NCBI GenBank assembly: GCA_004352715.1
Contig: SCFE01000079.1
Coordinates: forward strand, 994,871-1,058,870
Direction of reading: 5' to 3'
Origin: Hofstenia miamia
Lineage: Eukaryota; Xenacoelomorpha; Acoela
Length of the DNA: 64,000 nt
Shown here: in pieces, positions 35,749 to 46,069 of the stretch
Numbering within the stretch: position 1 is the first letter of the stretch
Layout: each line of letters opens with the position of its first letter
Translations under genes and position numbers: made by a program
Notes under the pieces: model-generated
The model's input: the letters and a program-made list of their open reading frames with translations, nothing else
Told to the model about the DNA's origin: nothing
Database searches by the model: none

Positions 35749-37155
35749 ATTTTAAATTAAGTATTCACTAATTGATAGAAAAAAACAGAAAGTAATCTTG
35801 AAATAGCAAGTACAATTTTTGGTATTTTGCAAAATTTAAGCGCCTTAGTCCTTCAGTTAATAAACCAGTCCAATGTAGCCAAATACATCCTTGGCTTAGG
35901 GATAATATTTAAATGTAACGAAAACAATCTTGCTAAGAAGCTTGAATTAATTTTAATTAACTGTACTAAATATGACTGCTAATATGTTCAACTAAATGCA
36001 TTAACACGTTTTTCTTTTAAAAATTATCAAGTTCATGTCTATGCAACTACATGTATATACTATACGTAATTACAAGCTTTCCTTACATGATTTCATTAGA
36101 GCTGAATTTAGTAAATCGATTAAAATCATTTTAAAAAAATGCATTGCTATATATGTTCTCTAGTGAAACTAAATTGTTGAAGTGTTTTCAAATGTACGGC
36201 TGTTTTATTTTAAAATTGGCTGTCTGTCTAATGGATACCTCGCAGTTTTACTATTTTTTTAATTAAGATATTTATATTAATTTGCCATTTAAATGCTATT
36301 ATACAGAATTGCGATTGACTGGTACTGTATTGTGAAGTGTGACAAAGTGGTATTTTTAAGAAAATTACTACCTGCGCAGGTAAATCATACTTGGGGACGA
36401 AATTAAATATTTATTAAATGAAAAGAAACTAATCGTTAATTTCATTGATAAACATTTAGCTTTAAGCCTGTTTATGCACTATTAGAATATTTTATGATGA
36501 ATTAACTTTAAATATAAAAATTTTTTATGTAACTCTAACACACATATTGGGAACTAAAACTTAAAACATTGCAAGAAATATAAAAGTTTTTACCTCACTG
36601 TAAGAGTTTAGTAATAACTTAATTGTTGTAATGTATGTGCATCTCTATTCTGCAAGCTTAAAACTGAATATATGATGGAAATCTATTACGCCAAGATATG
36701 TAGACATAGGAGTTTTATTAATAGACGCATTTTTAATAATATTTATTTTTTGTTATGAATAAAATCAGTTCTTACTAAAATATGTTAGATATTAGTAAAT
36801 ACTTTTATGTTCAATTATTATGCCATGACATTGAGGCAGGGATTCTAAAAATACTGTTTTTGTCAATCTCATGCTTCTGTGTCAATCGTTCTGTGGTGTT
36901 TCCAAATTCTTAAATGGTTTGCTAATTGATATTTATTTTAAATATGAATAAAAAAATTAAGTTCAATATGATTTGCCCAATTTTTAGCTAACTGAAATTT
37001 TAATTTATCCAAGTTCCATCACTTGCGCTGTTTATTTATTCACAGTGCGTTCAAAATTTTATTCCTTGCTAGCATGAAGGGAGCAAAAGTTAGGAAAAAT
37101 TTAATGCCTTAGAAGGGAAAGCAAATTAATAGCAAAGAAAATATATGCTAGATAA
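35749..37155. other. Sequence between inverted arms, no supported gene
   Basis: AT-rich, with no frame over 60 codons and no recognised repeat. It would form the spacer of the inverted structure. Confidence 0.5.
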
Positions 37156-37205
37156 TTATTATTATTATTATTATCCTTGCTTCTCACAGCTTCATGCTGG
37201 TATCC

Positions 37206-37248
37206 CTCTCAGCTTGGGGAACTCACCAGTTCCCAGGGAGTCTGAGAG
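37206..37248 (-). promoter_or_regulatory. Folded RNA at the Dong-like LINE 3' end, overlapping the stop codon
   Basis: On the minus strand, CTCTCA (37248-37243) pairs with TGAGAG (37211-37206), enclosing a perfect hairpin GGGAACT-GGTG-AGTTCCC (37234-37217). The TGA stop (37225-37223) lies across the loop and stem edge. The other copy at 49688-49734 keeps the outer stem but has different inner hairpins. In this LINE group the 3' UTR structure is bound by the encoded protein to start reverse transcription, so such a role is plausible here. Confidence 0.6.
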
Positions 37249-38149
37249 CTTTCCTCAGGACTCTAGCTGTTCCTAACAATGCTGCCTTCTGTGCTACTGC
37301 TCCTCCCCAGTTTGGTACTCCCAACTCCTCCAAGTATCTCTTATGCTTCTTACTCACTGCTCCTAGTGCTCCTACAACTACCGGGACTACTTCAACTTTC
37401 TTTAACTTCCACAGCCTTTCTATTTCCTCTGCTAACTCTCTGTACTTGTCTATCTTCTCTTTCTCCTTGCTTTCTACATTTCTGTCCTTTGGTACTGCTA
37501 TGTCTATCACTGTTCCTAATCTTTTCTCTTTGTCTACCACTACTATGTCTGGCCTCCGTGCTTCTATCACTTTGCCCGTCTGTATGTTGAAGTCCCACAG
37601 TATCTTAACCTTCTCATTTTCTATGACGCCCTGTGGCTTGTGCTCATACCACTTGTCTCCTGCTTCTAACCCATGCTGCCTGCTCAAACTCCAGTGTACC
37701 ATTCTTCCCACCTTGTCATGCCTGAACTTATACTCATTCTGTGCCAACTTCTCACACCCTGCTATCAGATGATCTACTGTCTCCGCCTCTTTCTTACACA
37801 GCCTACACTTATCACTTACTTCTACTCTTCTGTCTATATGCTTCTTCACCCAGTTTGTTCTTATTGCTTGCTCCTGTGCTGCCATTATTAGTGCTTCTGT
37901 TTCTCTCTTCAGTCCTGCCTTCTTTAACCACTTGTTGCTCTCTTCTCTATCACACTTTTCTGTGTTCCTCCAGTATTCTCCATGCATTGCCTTCTGCCTA
38001 TACCTTGTTTGTCTTTCTGATTCTATCCTACTCTGGTATACCTTCTTTCCTTCACTCTCAGTTCTTATCTTCTTTAACTCCTTAGTGACCTCTAGTAGGG
38101 ACCCCTTAGGTTGCTCTTCTACATATTCCTTTAGCCTTAGTGCTTCTGC
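37223..38149 (-). CDS. C-terminal part of Dong/R4-like Pol: CCHC finger and restriction-like endonuclease
   Basis: The frame is open for 308 codons from the 5' truncation at 38149 to TGA at 37223; an internal ATG at 37987 is only the first methionine, not the native start. Counting from that methionine, a CCHC finger lies at 61-78 (CRLCKKEAETVDHLIAGC, C-x2-C-x8-H-x4-C). A PD-(D/E)xK-type endonuclease follows, with RRPDIVVVD (144-152) and IDIAVP (161-166), then KEKEKIDKYRELAEEIERLW. This finger-plus-REL-endonuclease order after reverse transcriptase defines the R2/R4/NeSL/Dong LINE group, in which the enzyme nicks a specific target for target-primed reverse transcription. The reverse transcriptase itself is missing. 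Plus-strand frames over this region are shadows. Confidence 0.87.
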   Translation of the reverse strand, partial: AEALRLKEYVEEQPKGSLLEVTKELKKIRTESEGKKVYQSRIESERQTRYRQKAMHGEYWRNTEKCDREESNKWLKKAGLKRETEALIMAAQEQAIRTNWVKKHIDRRVEVSDKCRLCKKEAETVDHLIAGCEKLAQNEYKFRHDKVGRMVHWSLSRQHGLEAGDKWYEHKPQGVIENEKVKILWDFNIQTGKVIEARRPDIVVVDKEKRLGTVIDIAVPKDRNVESKEKEKIDKYRELAEEIERLWKLKKVEVVPVVVGALGAVSKKHKRYLEELGVPNWGGAVAQKAALLGTARVLRKALRLPGNW

Positions 38150-38160
38150 TTATTATTATT

Positions 38161-38314
38161 ATTATTATTTGTTAGCTCAATTATTACAGCTATCAAATTC
38201 GCTAATTCCTACGTGGAAATTCCTGTAAATAATAATTGAATGATAGTCCAATGCTCTTAAGGAACTTTGCAAACTTATATTTATTGCAAGATCTGCTGTA
38301 GACAGACACAAAAG
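38161..38314 (-). repeat. Right arm of inverted duplication
   Basis: Reverse complement of 35457-35610, including GATAGTCCAATGCTCTTAAG and AGATCTGCTGTAGACAGACA. Similarity stops sharply after ACACAAAAG (38314), mirrored by the arm start at 35457. No short target duplication flanks the pair. Confidence 0.88.
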
Positions 38315-38378
38315 AGCTCGATCATATATAACAAAAAGTGTAATTTTGAAATTTGTATAGATATCAGATGTTGTTTAT

Positions 38379-38570
38379 CAGTGGTGTGCGCCAGGGTTCC
38401 ATGGAAAATTGCTTTTGATGGGTAAATCAACAAATTTTCTGTAAAAATTCAAAAATATTTAAAATATAGGTTGTTAAGTGCATTTTTAGTGGTTTATTTT
38501 TTCAATAATTATCACTTTTCCTAAGTATTGTAATTATTGAAATTCTTCAAATATCAGGGAAAACCGTTTT
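38379..38570. mobile_element. Truncated CAGTGGYRTRCGC-type hAT MITE
   Basis: Starts CAGTGGTGTGCGCC and continues with the internal words of the 50770-51019 MITE (GCTTTTGATGGGTAAATCAA, a bent run of ATTTTCTGTAAAAATT, GTTGTTAAGTGCATTTTTAG, TTTATTTTTTCAATAATT). The right terminus is missing. Confidence 0.65.
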
Positions 38571-39129
38571 GATTCTATATGGGAAAAAGTTAAATTACAT
38601 CTAGTAGTGAAAAGGTAAAGCATTAAGTACTACTCGATAGTGAGAGGTTTTAACACACCGTCAAAATTCATAAATAATGGATTGTCCATGGACAAACAGA
38701 AGAAATGTGCAGGTTGAAAGGATTACTCAATAGAGAGATCGAGAGTCGAAAGTAAAGCACTTCAAGAATTGTAGCTTCTCAAGTAATACAATTTTTCTTG
38801 AAGTTCAAATGAAATGAATGCCTCATCCACAATAACTCTAAGAAAGACAGCTTTGGTATAATTAAAATAGCTGTTAAATCCTTTTTTTAGTTGCAATATA
38901 ACTAAAAATGTAATGAATGTGATTACATGTGCATGGTGCACAGTGTTATACAACAGAAGAATTAATAAATTAATGATCGTGTACGAATCTTTCTATTGGG
39001 TGCGTTATTGGTGTAATAGATATCAGTGAAATCACTTAACACATTATAATTCATTCGAGAATTTATAACTGTATTGGCGGAGAAGATGGTTGAAGAAAAA
39101 ACTGCATCAGTAATATTAATTGAAGAGTG
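38571..39129. other. Sequence without supported gene
   Basis: Short minus-strand frames (38762-38953, 38962-39177) show no domain; the second lies antisense to the start of the CR1-like remnant. Confidence 0.4.
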
Positions 39130-40200
39130 AATAAATGGAATGGCTAAGATCTCTCCAATCTCAAAAATTTCTGACAATAATGATCTCTCTTTGCCACTTC
39201 TGGCAAAGAAATTTGAATGAATTACTTATGATAGCATTGGTCAGGACTTTACAAGCAACCTTGATTTCAACCAATTTGCATATACGAAGCAAAAATCAAC
39301 TACTGCTGCACTCATCAAAATCACCGAGACAGTCTCAAAACTCTTTTACAAGTAATCGACTTTCGTATAGCACTTAACATGTTATCTTATTGCATTATTA
39401 TTGAGAAGTTACTGATGCACAATTTTCAACAAGGCTTCTGCCTGTTCATAGCAAACTACTTATCCAATCGATCATTTCAGATTGGGTGCAACAACTGCAC
39501 AAGCCACCAAAAGCAGAAATCCCCCGGAGTACCACCCATTCAAAAATCACATCATAAAATACCTATTAATGCGTCGGAAATGAGATACGAACTAAGTAAT
39601 ATTGCGAATTGGGCGTCCCACATCGTCTTGATATCCACTCCTGTAAATCTTGGCAAGCGGTATTTGGCAAGGCTCAATCAATCCACCTAGGGCCATATCA
39701 TGTGTAGCCAGCAAGAAACTGTTACGCCTGACGATCACCTCCAACCTTAGATGCGATAATCACATCAATGATGTATGCAGGAAGGCTTCTAAGAATATGT
39801 TTTGCTCAAAACAACTTAAAACTACTCAAACATCCAATTCATGTTCACTGTCTTCTCTTCTATGACGTTATCAATCTTTGATTATCTCTCTCAAATATTT
39901 GTGATTCTCACCATTAATCTCAATAAAAAACTACAACGGATAACAAACCGCGGCCTTAAAATTATTTCTGAAAGTTACGAGCCTACAATTAATATTAGAT
40001 TCAGAATAATTCATCTAGTGATTAAATTATTCAACGAAATGATCAAACCTCACATCATCTTAATCACCTTTTACCAGTTAGATTTCCTCGCACTGACCAC
40101 TTTCGCCTGGAGAAATTCTCATGCAGCTCAAAAAGAAACCAATTCATTCCTTTTTGCAGTTCCTACAAATATGGAGAATAAAATCGATCTAACATTCTGA
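39130..40200 (+). pseudogene. CR1/Jockey-superfamily LINE reverse transcriptase remnant
   Basis: Translations in shifting plus-strand frames follow the order of a CR1-like reverse transcriptase: AKISPISKIS (39150), LPLLAKKFE (39187), NQFAYTKQKSTTAALIKITE (39277), SYCIIIEKLL (39382), FIANYLSNRS then SPGVPP (39440-39530), LGVTI-like LRLTITSNLRCDNHINDVCR with KASKNMF (39725-39800), and LNKKLQRITNRGLKII (39925-39965). At least three frame changes and several stops break it, and the catalytic YADD box is lost between 39540 and 39690. No 5' ORF or tail was found. It is an old dead copy. Confidence 0.78.
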
Positions 40201-41185
40201 TAACTCTTCTTAGTTGCATTACTAAATGTATATTTATTATTATTTATTGTTGTAGTAGCTTTGGTTGGCCAACGCAGGAGATGCGCCACACTCTCGAATT
40301 GGGCTTCACTCCGCTGGTCCAACTCAACACAGATCAGTGCTCTGTGCGCCATGGGTTGCCAAGGGACTCTCACGGTTAAATCGGTCTTAGTAATTACACT
40401 TCCAATGGTAATGGCCTGACATAGATCATGGTTTCAACCACATTTTAGTTTGTTGACTGGCATAGTAACCCAGGCTGCAATCAGAGTTCAAGACCCAAAG
40501 TAGTAAATCCAAGCGCCATTTTAAAGGAAGAAAATTTTGAAATTGAATATAGAAAATATTGATACTAAAACTGGACAAACACGAGCTGAATGGAACACAT
40601 CGTAGTCACATAAAGGTAAGAAAGAGTTAATCAGTATATAGATTTAATTCAGAAATCTTGAGCTGTGACATGGTTATGCCATTTTTAGTGAGATCATTCC
40701 TTAGCTTGAGAAAATGCTTTTCTTTTAATCAATCTTCTAGACTCATTTCATAGTGCATGAAAATAGGCGTACCTTTAAGTTTATTCGAAAGAAAAGTTAT
40801 TTTTCGAAGATCCCATTGATTTAGTTAACTTTACAATATGAGTTTGATTATATGCAAAAGTATTCTGATTATTTGACAGGTTAGCACCAAGGGTGTTTCA
40901 AAAAAGTTCATTTAATTTTTTAGTCTGTTTCAACACTTCGAGTATTCGTATTAGGAAAACTCTTAGCAGTTTCAGAAACAACAATGTTTAATTAGCTTTT
41001 GAGACCAAATCAAAGTTTCATTGCGAATTCTGTTACTTTTCAAAGTATTGATAGAGCAATTTATACATTCAACGTACCCATTTTAAATCAGGTATTGTTA
41101 CTTCCAGATCATGTTGAAGAATTGATTATCTCTCTTCTGCATATGAAAAGGAAAATCCGTTTTCAAGAAGCAGTTTTCGTATTAA

Positions 41186-41230
<45 letters not shown>

Positions 41231-41365
41231 AGTATATATAAAAGAGATATTCTAGAGGTTTCCTGAAGTTAGCAAAGTCAAATTGCAATTTTATAAATTC
41301 ACTGAAATTTAGGGGTTACAGGAAATTCCTAATTTCACATCCATATTGTAACATATATCTACAGT
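40201..41365. other. Intergenic sequence with a GC-rich patch and (TA)n
   Basis: 40255-40380 is GC-rich (GCAGGAGATGCGCCACACTC, GATCAGTGCTCTGTGCGCCA) and may be the 3' tail of the LINE remnant or a separate short element; I could not assign it. A (TA)n run lies at about 41188-41245. The 80-codon frame 40999-41241 runs into that repeat and is discounted. Confidence 0.45.
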
Positions 41366-42540
41366 ATACAGGGTCTTACAAAATAATCCGGAAATTTTTG
41401 CAATGCAAAATATTATATGTTTTACTTGAGAATTTTCGAAAATTTTTCATGATTAAATGAAAAATAAAAGCTACCCTTGATAGAGGAGAGTCTCCTCTTT
41501 TTCTTTTGCTCTAAATCCGCGACCCAGCCCTGGTCCATCGAGTTGTGCGAAATCGCCGGGCGTAGGAGCTTACGACCCCACGACCTATAACTTTGCGCAA
41601 GTACACATCTCAAAATCTTCGATTTCAGATGACAGGAGTTCCAAATTTTTTTGACAAGCTTATTAAATACAGAGTGAAAAAAACGATCTTATCGTTATAA
41701 TTATTAGTTACTGGATGTGCTGGTAATATGTAAACAGCGGTTAAGGCTGTGGACTGGTCAGAATTAAGGGTTAATTGATTAAAGTTGACTGGTGTTTCAG
41801 CATTAGCTTGTGTTCCTTGTGGAATGGATTGTGCAAATGTTATCATGTTGAATTGAGAACTTAATGCGAATATTGATAATAAGAAAAACAACAAGTTACT
41901 AATTAGGAGAAGTTGGGAATGAAAAAACGAACGTGGGAAAAAACGAAAGCTCAGTAGAGCCAGTGGAAGATTTGTATTCAACAGAAGAAAAGAACGACAT
42001 CTTCACGCGAGAGTTGAACTTCAGTGACGATGGGGAGAACGACGAGGGAAAGAAAGCCAAAAACGAGTAGAGTAAATTGAGATTAAACCACAGTCGCAAA
42101 AGCAGAAAAATACGAAACGCAGAGCGAAATGACGTGTAACAACTGCATCCCAAACGCCAAGAATCTTTATCAGAAGTTTGAATTTTAATGTTTTTTATAA
42201 AATTATTTGAGAAAATTCCTCTCGATTAAGGATTTATTTATGTGGGGCTGAGTGAGACTTTCCAATGCTGATTTCTTGGTTTGGCTAAAATTATATTTTG
42301 GATAAAAATAAATGGAAAATTTTTAAACTATTTTTCTAATAAATTACACGCCTATGTTTATACTTAAAAACAATTATAACAATTTGCAATAGTAACTGGT
42401 ATCCGCTTTTGTTTTACTATGCTTAACTCACAAATCTATAAATATAACTTAATATAGGAGCTCATTCACAAGGTTAAACATTTTGAATTAATACGAACAT
42501 TTGTAGACAAAAATTTGTCAAAAATATATATTTTGGAAAA
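41366..42540. other. Unassigned sequence, possible old DNA-transposon end
   Basis: TACAGGGTCTTACAAAATAA at about 41367 resembles a mariner-type terminus next to a TA, but no partner end was found. 41500-41600 is GC-rich. Minus-strand frames at 41422-41613, 41625-41981 and 41899-42153 overlap a plus-strand acidic open stretch of about 55 codons (to 42064) containing EPVEDLYSTEEKNDIF. None resembles a family I know. Confidence 0.35.
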
Positions 42541-43714
42541 CTATATGTAGGTTGCCAACTTCAATAATGTTTGAGAGAATAATGTGTATCAAATGCAAAA
42601 TGGACGCTGTATTTTGTGTTTTGTACTCAACAATAAAAAATTATACACGACTAAATGTGGGCACAACACATATCGGCAGGCTTGAATATCCCCCAGTATT
42701 TGCTAATGTTTGGCAACTACAATCGTATATATACATACAGTATAGCCCAATGAAAATACAAAATGCTTTGAAATCGCCCTTCAAATAATTTAATATTATT
42801 AATATTCCCGCTGCAATTTCTCGCAATGGTTGGAATGCATTTGATTATCATTTTAAATTTTGTGTGCTTAATTGAAACCATAATTGAAGAAAAATGCATA
42901 AAAGGTGAGGATATTAAGGAATATTCCCAAAAAAATTGCATGATATTTGATAACGTTATGTTTTCTAAATATGGCAAATCTTTATTACTGGAGCAAAAGA
43001 TGTTGTTTCGGAAATAAATCAAGACTTTGGATATACTTATTACAAGTTAGATCTCACTATAGAAAATGTGATATTTCGTAATTTCGCAACTAATATTGTC
43101 GCAAATAAATTAACTATGAATCACGTTGTGTTTGTTAACGTTTCACATTATAATCAAACTCTCATAGAAGGAAACGAAATATATTTCAAAAATGTAACTG
43201 TTTGGTTGCAAAGAATTAACTGCAATAAAAATAAATAAATCGCTTATATTCAACAATAGATTTTCAAATAACTTAATTGAAGTTTGTAACAGCACTGTAT
43301 CAACAAGTTCCTGTATATTTGCAAACAATGTCGCAACCGGAATGAATGGTATGCTTTTGAATTATGAGGGAAATCGTCGGATCGCACTCAAAAAATAATA
43401 CATTTCATTTCAATAAAGCTACTTCTAAGTATTTAATTAGTCTAGAGGCAGAACATGTTATCATTGATTCCAATAAATTCTACTACAATTACGCACACAC
43501 AGCATTAATAAGTAGAAAGTGTACAAGGTATTGTAGGGCATTGACATTTGTAAACGATCATTTTTGGTTTAATTTTGCAAATTTTACTAAAGGATCTTGC
43601 TTCACAAAGACAATCTCTCTAATAATGCCATTTAATGATTCTTGCCGATACGACTTCGATAATGACCAACCAAACCAAGGTAATAATTATCAAGCTTATA
43701 TAAATAAATATATT

Positions 43715-44982
43715 GGGTGCGTTCGCGCAGCGCACCGGTTTTGCACTAAGTGTCAACTAGAGCATTCGCGCATCCACCGGTTTGCATTTTCAGTGCCCAC
43801 TGAAAGCCAACTGTAAACAGCGGAAAGGTTTGCTTACTTAACAATTAAATTTCATGCACACTACATTCGCGGTGGCAGCGGTAGTCAACCTAATTTACTC
43901 TTATCCAATCAAATGCTGCTTATTAACAAGCTCGTTTCTTATTCGCCTATTACTAAGACGATTTTACCTAAAGATTAGTATTTAGCACCTATATAGTTTT
44001 TTTTGCATACCAATATCACTTTAATCCAATTTATAATAAATACTCGATCTCTGGTAAATATAACCCGGAACTGTACACTTTGGTACGTGTTTTACAATGC
44101 TACTTCAATGAAAACTCGAAGTTTGTATTAAAATTAATTAATTAGGTTCGGCTCGGCTCGTACATAAAATCATTGAATATTTTTTAAAAATATTGGGCTC
44201 AAAGAATTTTTTATACATAGCCCTTCCTATTGTTTAATAAACATTTCTTAAATAAGATTGTAAGAAAGGCATACTGAATGAAAAAATAAGAAGAATCTGC
44301 ATAATCAAATTTAAAAGCAGACTATAAATTTGCTTTGCCTAAAATAGATTCGTTTTGGGCTCGTTGTATATCAACGACTGTGCTCCAAGCTCGGCTCGTT
44401 GACAAATCTTTTTAGAGGAGTACAAAACAATGTTATTAACCAAAAAATACAGCAGCCAAACTCAAATCTATAGGTTACTTTGAAAAAATACAAATTTTAC
44501 GAACTGATAAAATACAAATTTTACGAACATCTATATTACTGTACTATTAAAATATCAGAAATATCGAAAATATCATGATATCTTAGATAAAAAACAGATT
44601 GATATATTTATATTTTTAAAAATGTATTATTATACCAATCCCTCGTTAAAATTGAAATTTTCTGTTTCCTTAGCTAATTATTCAAGGTTATGCAAATAGA
44701 TGGGGTGTTATAAATTTACATATGTCAAATAATTCTTCAATTTTTGACTTTTTATAAAATTTAATTGATTTCAGCCAAACCCAACTAAAAAGCGAATCAG
44801 TTGGCGTTTCGTGCACACTGATTTTGCAAACCGGTGGATTGCGCGAATGCTCCAGTTGACGCTGAGTGCAAAACCGGTGGATTGCGCGAATAGGTTGGTA
44901 AACAACGGAATGCTATCGCGAATACGTTGACAACTGAAAGCCAACTGTTCAGTTGTGCCGGTTTGCGATCGCGAACGCACCC
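43715..44982. mobile_element. TIR transposon GGGTGCGTTCGCG, 1268 bp, non-coding
   Basis: The ends are GGGTGCGTTCGCG (43715) and inverted CGCGAACGCACCC (44982), flanked by ATT (43712-43714 and 44983-44985), a 3-bp duplication. The terminal inverted zones are long and internally repeated: CACCGGTTTTGCACT, CATTCGCGCA and CCACCGGTTTGCA recur at both ends, and the right end carries extra copies. A 3-bp duplication with GGG ends would suit PIF/Harbinger or a related superfamily, but without a transposase this stays open. A hAT MITE fragment is nested inside. The element interrupts the membrane-protein gene in frame. Confidence 0.85.
44143..44410. mobile_element. Truncated hAT MITE nested in the TIR transposon
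   Basis: Inverted relative of 25583-25926: it starts at GTTCGGCTCGGCTCG, shares TTTTTAAAAATATTGGGCTC, CATTTCTTAAATAAGATTGT-like and GATTCGTTTTGGGCTCGTTG, and ends CAAGCTCGGCTCGTTGACAA near 44406. One terminus is missing, so it is a truncated copy. Confidence 0.78.
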
Positions 44983-45333
44983 ATTGATCGATGCAAAGAT
45001 CAGAACCGTGGTGTTAAAGATACTGCAAATATCATTGATATGGAGGTGGACAATTGGTTGATAGAATTTGGAATTATTGAAGAATGTGAGAATGGTTCGT
45101 TAGATTACTATTACTGGCAGATTACGATAGCATTTATATATGTATGTGGGATAATATCAGTAATGGCTTTGTTGAAATTCCTTATAATCACCAACCACTT
45201 TAATACTCATTGCAACGTTTCTACGCAGGTTACAATTTATACAAGTGCAATTGACACCTACCAGAAATGTGACAACGAGGAATATAGTGAATTGTGTAAT
45301 ATATATTCTACAGCATTTACAAACGTAGATTAA

Positions 45334-46020
45334 ATTTAAATTCTGTCTTTATTTAGTATTTTGTCTAAAAAACTATTGAAATTTTTGAAATAAAATGTTT
45401 TTGGCTCTATTTAGACGGACAAAATTGACATATCAAAATCTTATTAAATTTCATGAATTTAACATGTTCTTAATAATCTGGGGTGGGCTTGATTTTTCAA
45501 GATAAGTTAAAAATAATATAGTGTACAAAACGTGAACTGCACAACAGGCTGAATTAAGCAACATATTAGAATAAATAAATATCGTAGGCTTGTTTCAATA
45601 GAAACAAGCCTACAATAACTATTTATTCAGTATACTGGACCTCATATAATGCAAAAATGTGATACTCTTATCAGAAAAAGCTTTATTTTAAAACAAATAT
45701 TTACTATATTAATAAACTACATCATGAAAAATTTGCAACATTGTAATAAATTGTAAAAAGTTTTACATAACACTTCCTTGGGAAAAAAAACTTTTTAATT
45801 GCAATTACTATTTCATTTCATATATTTCATTTAGAAGTTCTATTATGACACTAAAATGTATGAAGGTGAATAAATGTTAAAATTTAGCAGAAATACATAT
45901 ACCAATCTTTATATTTTTCCACAAAAATCAATTAATGTTAATGCTTATTGTAAATACGCTTAGCTTACAACATTCAATATTCCTCAAAAATTTTGTGTTG
46001 GTTATTTTACTAGTGGATAT
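45334..46020. other. Sequence downstream of the beta-helix gene, with a perfect hairpin
   Basis: No gene. GTAGGCTTGTTTC (45584-45596) and GAAACAAGCCTAC (45601-45613) form a perfect 13-bp stem with an AATA loop. It lies 250 bp past the stop codon and is not followed by a T run. Confidence 0.55.
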
Positions 46021-46031
46021 GAGTCGAATCC

Positions 46032-46033
<2 letters not shown>

Positions 46034-46069
<36 letters not shown>

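Larger units (their letters stand above)
37156..38168 (-). mobile_element. Dong/R4-like LINE, 5'-truncated, inserted in a TAA repeat
   Basis: The element body (about 37175-38149, read on the minus strand) is bracketed by ATTATT repeats on both sides: 37158-37174 next to its 3' end and 38150-38169 next to its 5' end. Dong elements of the R2/R4 group are known to insert into TAA repeats, which fits. The GC content is well above the surroundings and the terminal reading frame is open, so the insertion is probably young. The 3' UTR is only about 48 bp and folds (see separate entry). A 3'-end-only copy lies at 49641-49788. Confidence 0.85.
42826..45333 (+). pseudogene. Beta-helix-like single-pass membrane protein, broken by frameshift and transposon
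   Basis: The ATG at 42826 starts a signal peptide (MVGMHLIIILNFVCLIET). The ectodomain reads, over frame changes, as short beta-strand rungs ending in N/F ladders: VIFRNFATNIVANKLTMNHV, VFVNVSHYNQTLIEGNEIYF, KNNTFHFNKATSKYLISLEA, VIIDSNKFYYNYAHTALIS, suggesting a parallel beta-helix. The C-terminal part (44986-45333) has a transmembrane helix WQITIAFIYVCGIISVMALL and a short tail with several cysteines. Against the paralogue at 60136, four bases are missing near 42976 (GGCAAATCTT versus GGCAAACAAATCTT), shifting the frame; another shift lies near 43385. A 1268-bp transposon (43715-44982) splits the coding sequence, and the frame continues across it if one ATT copy is kept. The family and ligand are unknown to me; a cell-surface role is inferred. 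Confidence 0.6.

Noticed and set aside
38150-38169. ATT repeats as simple microsatellites unrelated to the LINE
   Set aside because: Their exact position at both ends of the LINE and again at the second 3' end makes them part of the target/tail.
37194-38228. Plus-strand frames over the Dong-like LINE, up to 192 codons
   Set aside because: They are antisense shadows of the GC-richer LINE coding sequence; the minus-strand frame has recognisable CCHC and PD-(D/E)xK motifs.
35457-38314. A 2.86-kb TIR DNA transposon bounded by CTTTTGTGTCTGTC ends
   Set aside because: No target-site duplication and no transposase in the spacer; kept as an inverted duplication instead.
41625-42153. Minus-strand hydrophobic frames (118 and 84 codons) resembling secreted proteins
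   Set aside because: They overlap each other in different frames and the plus strand has an equally good acidic open stretch; composition alone explains the hydrophobicity. Left unassigned.
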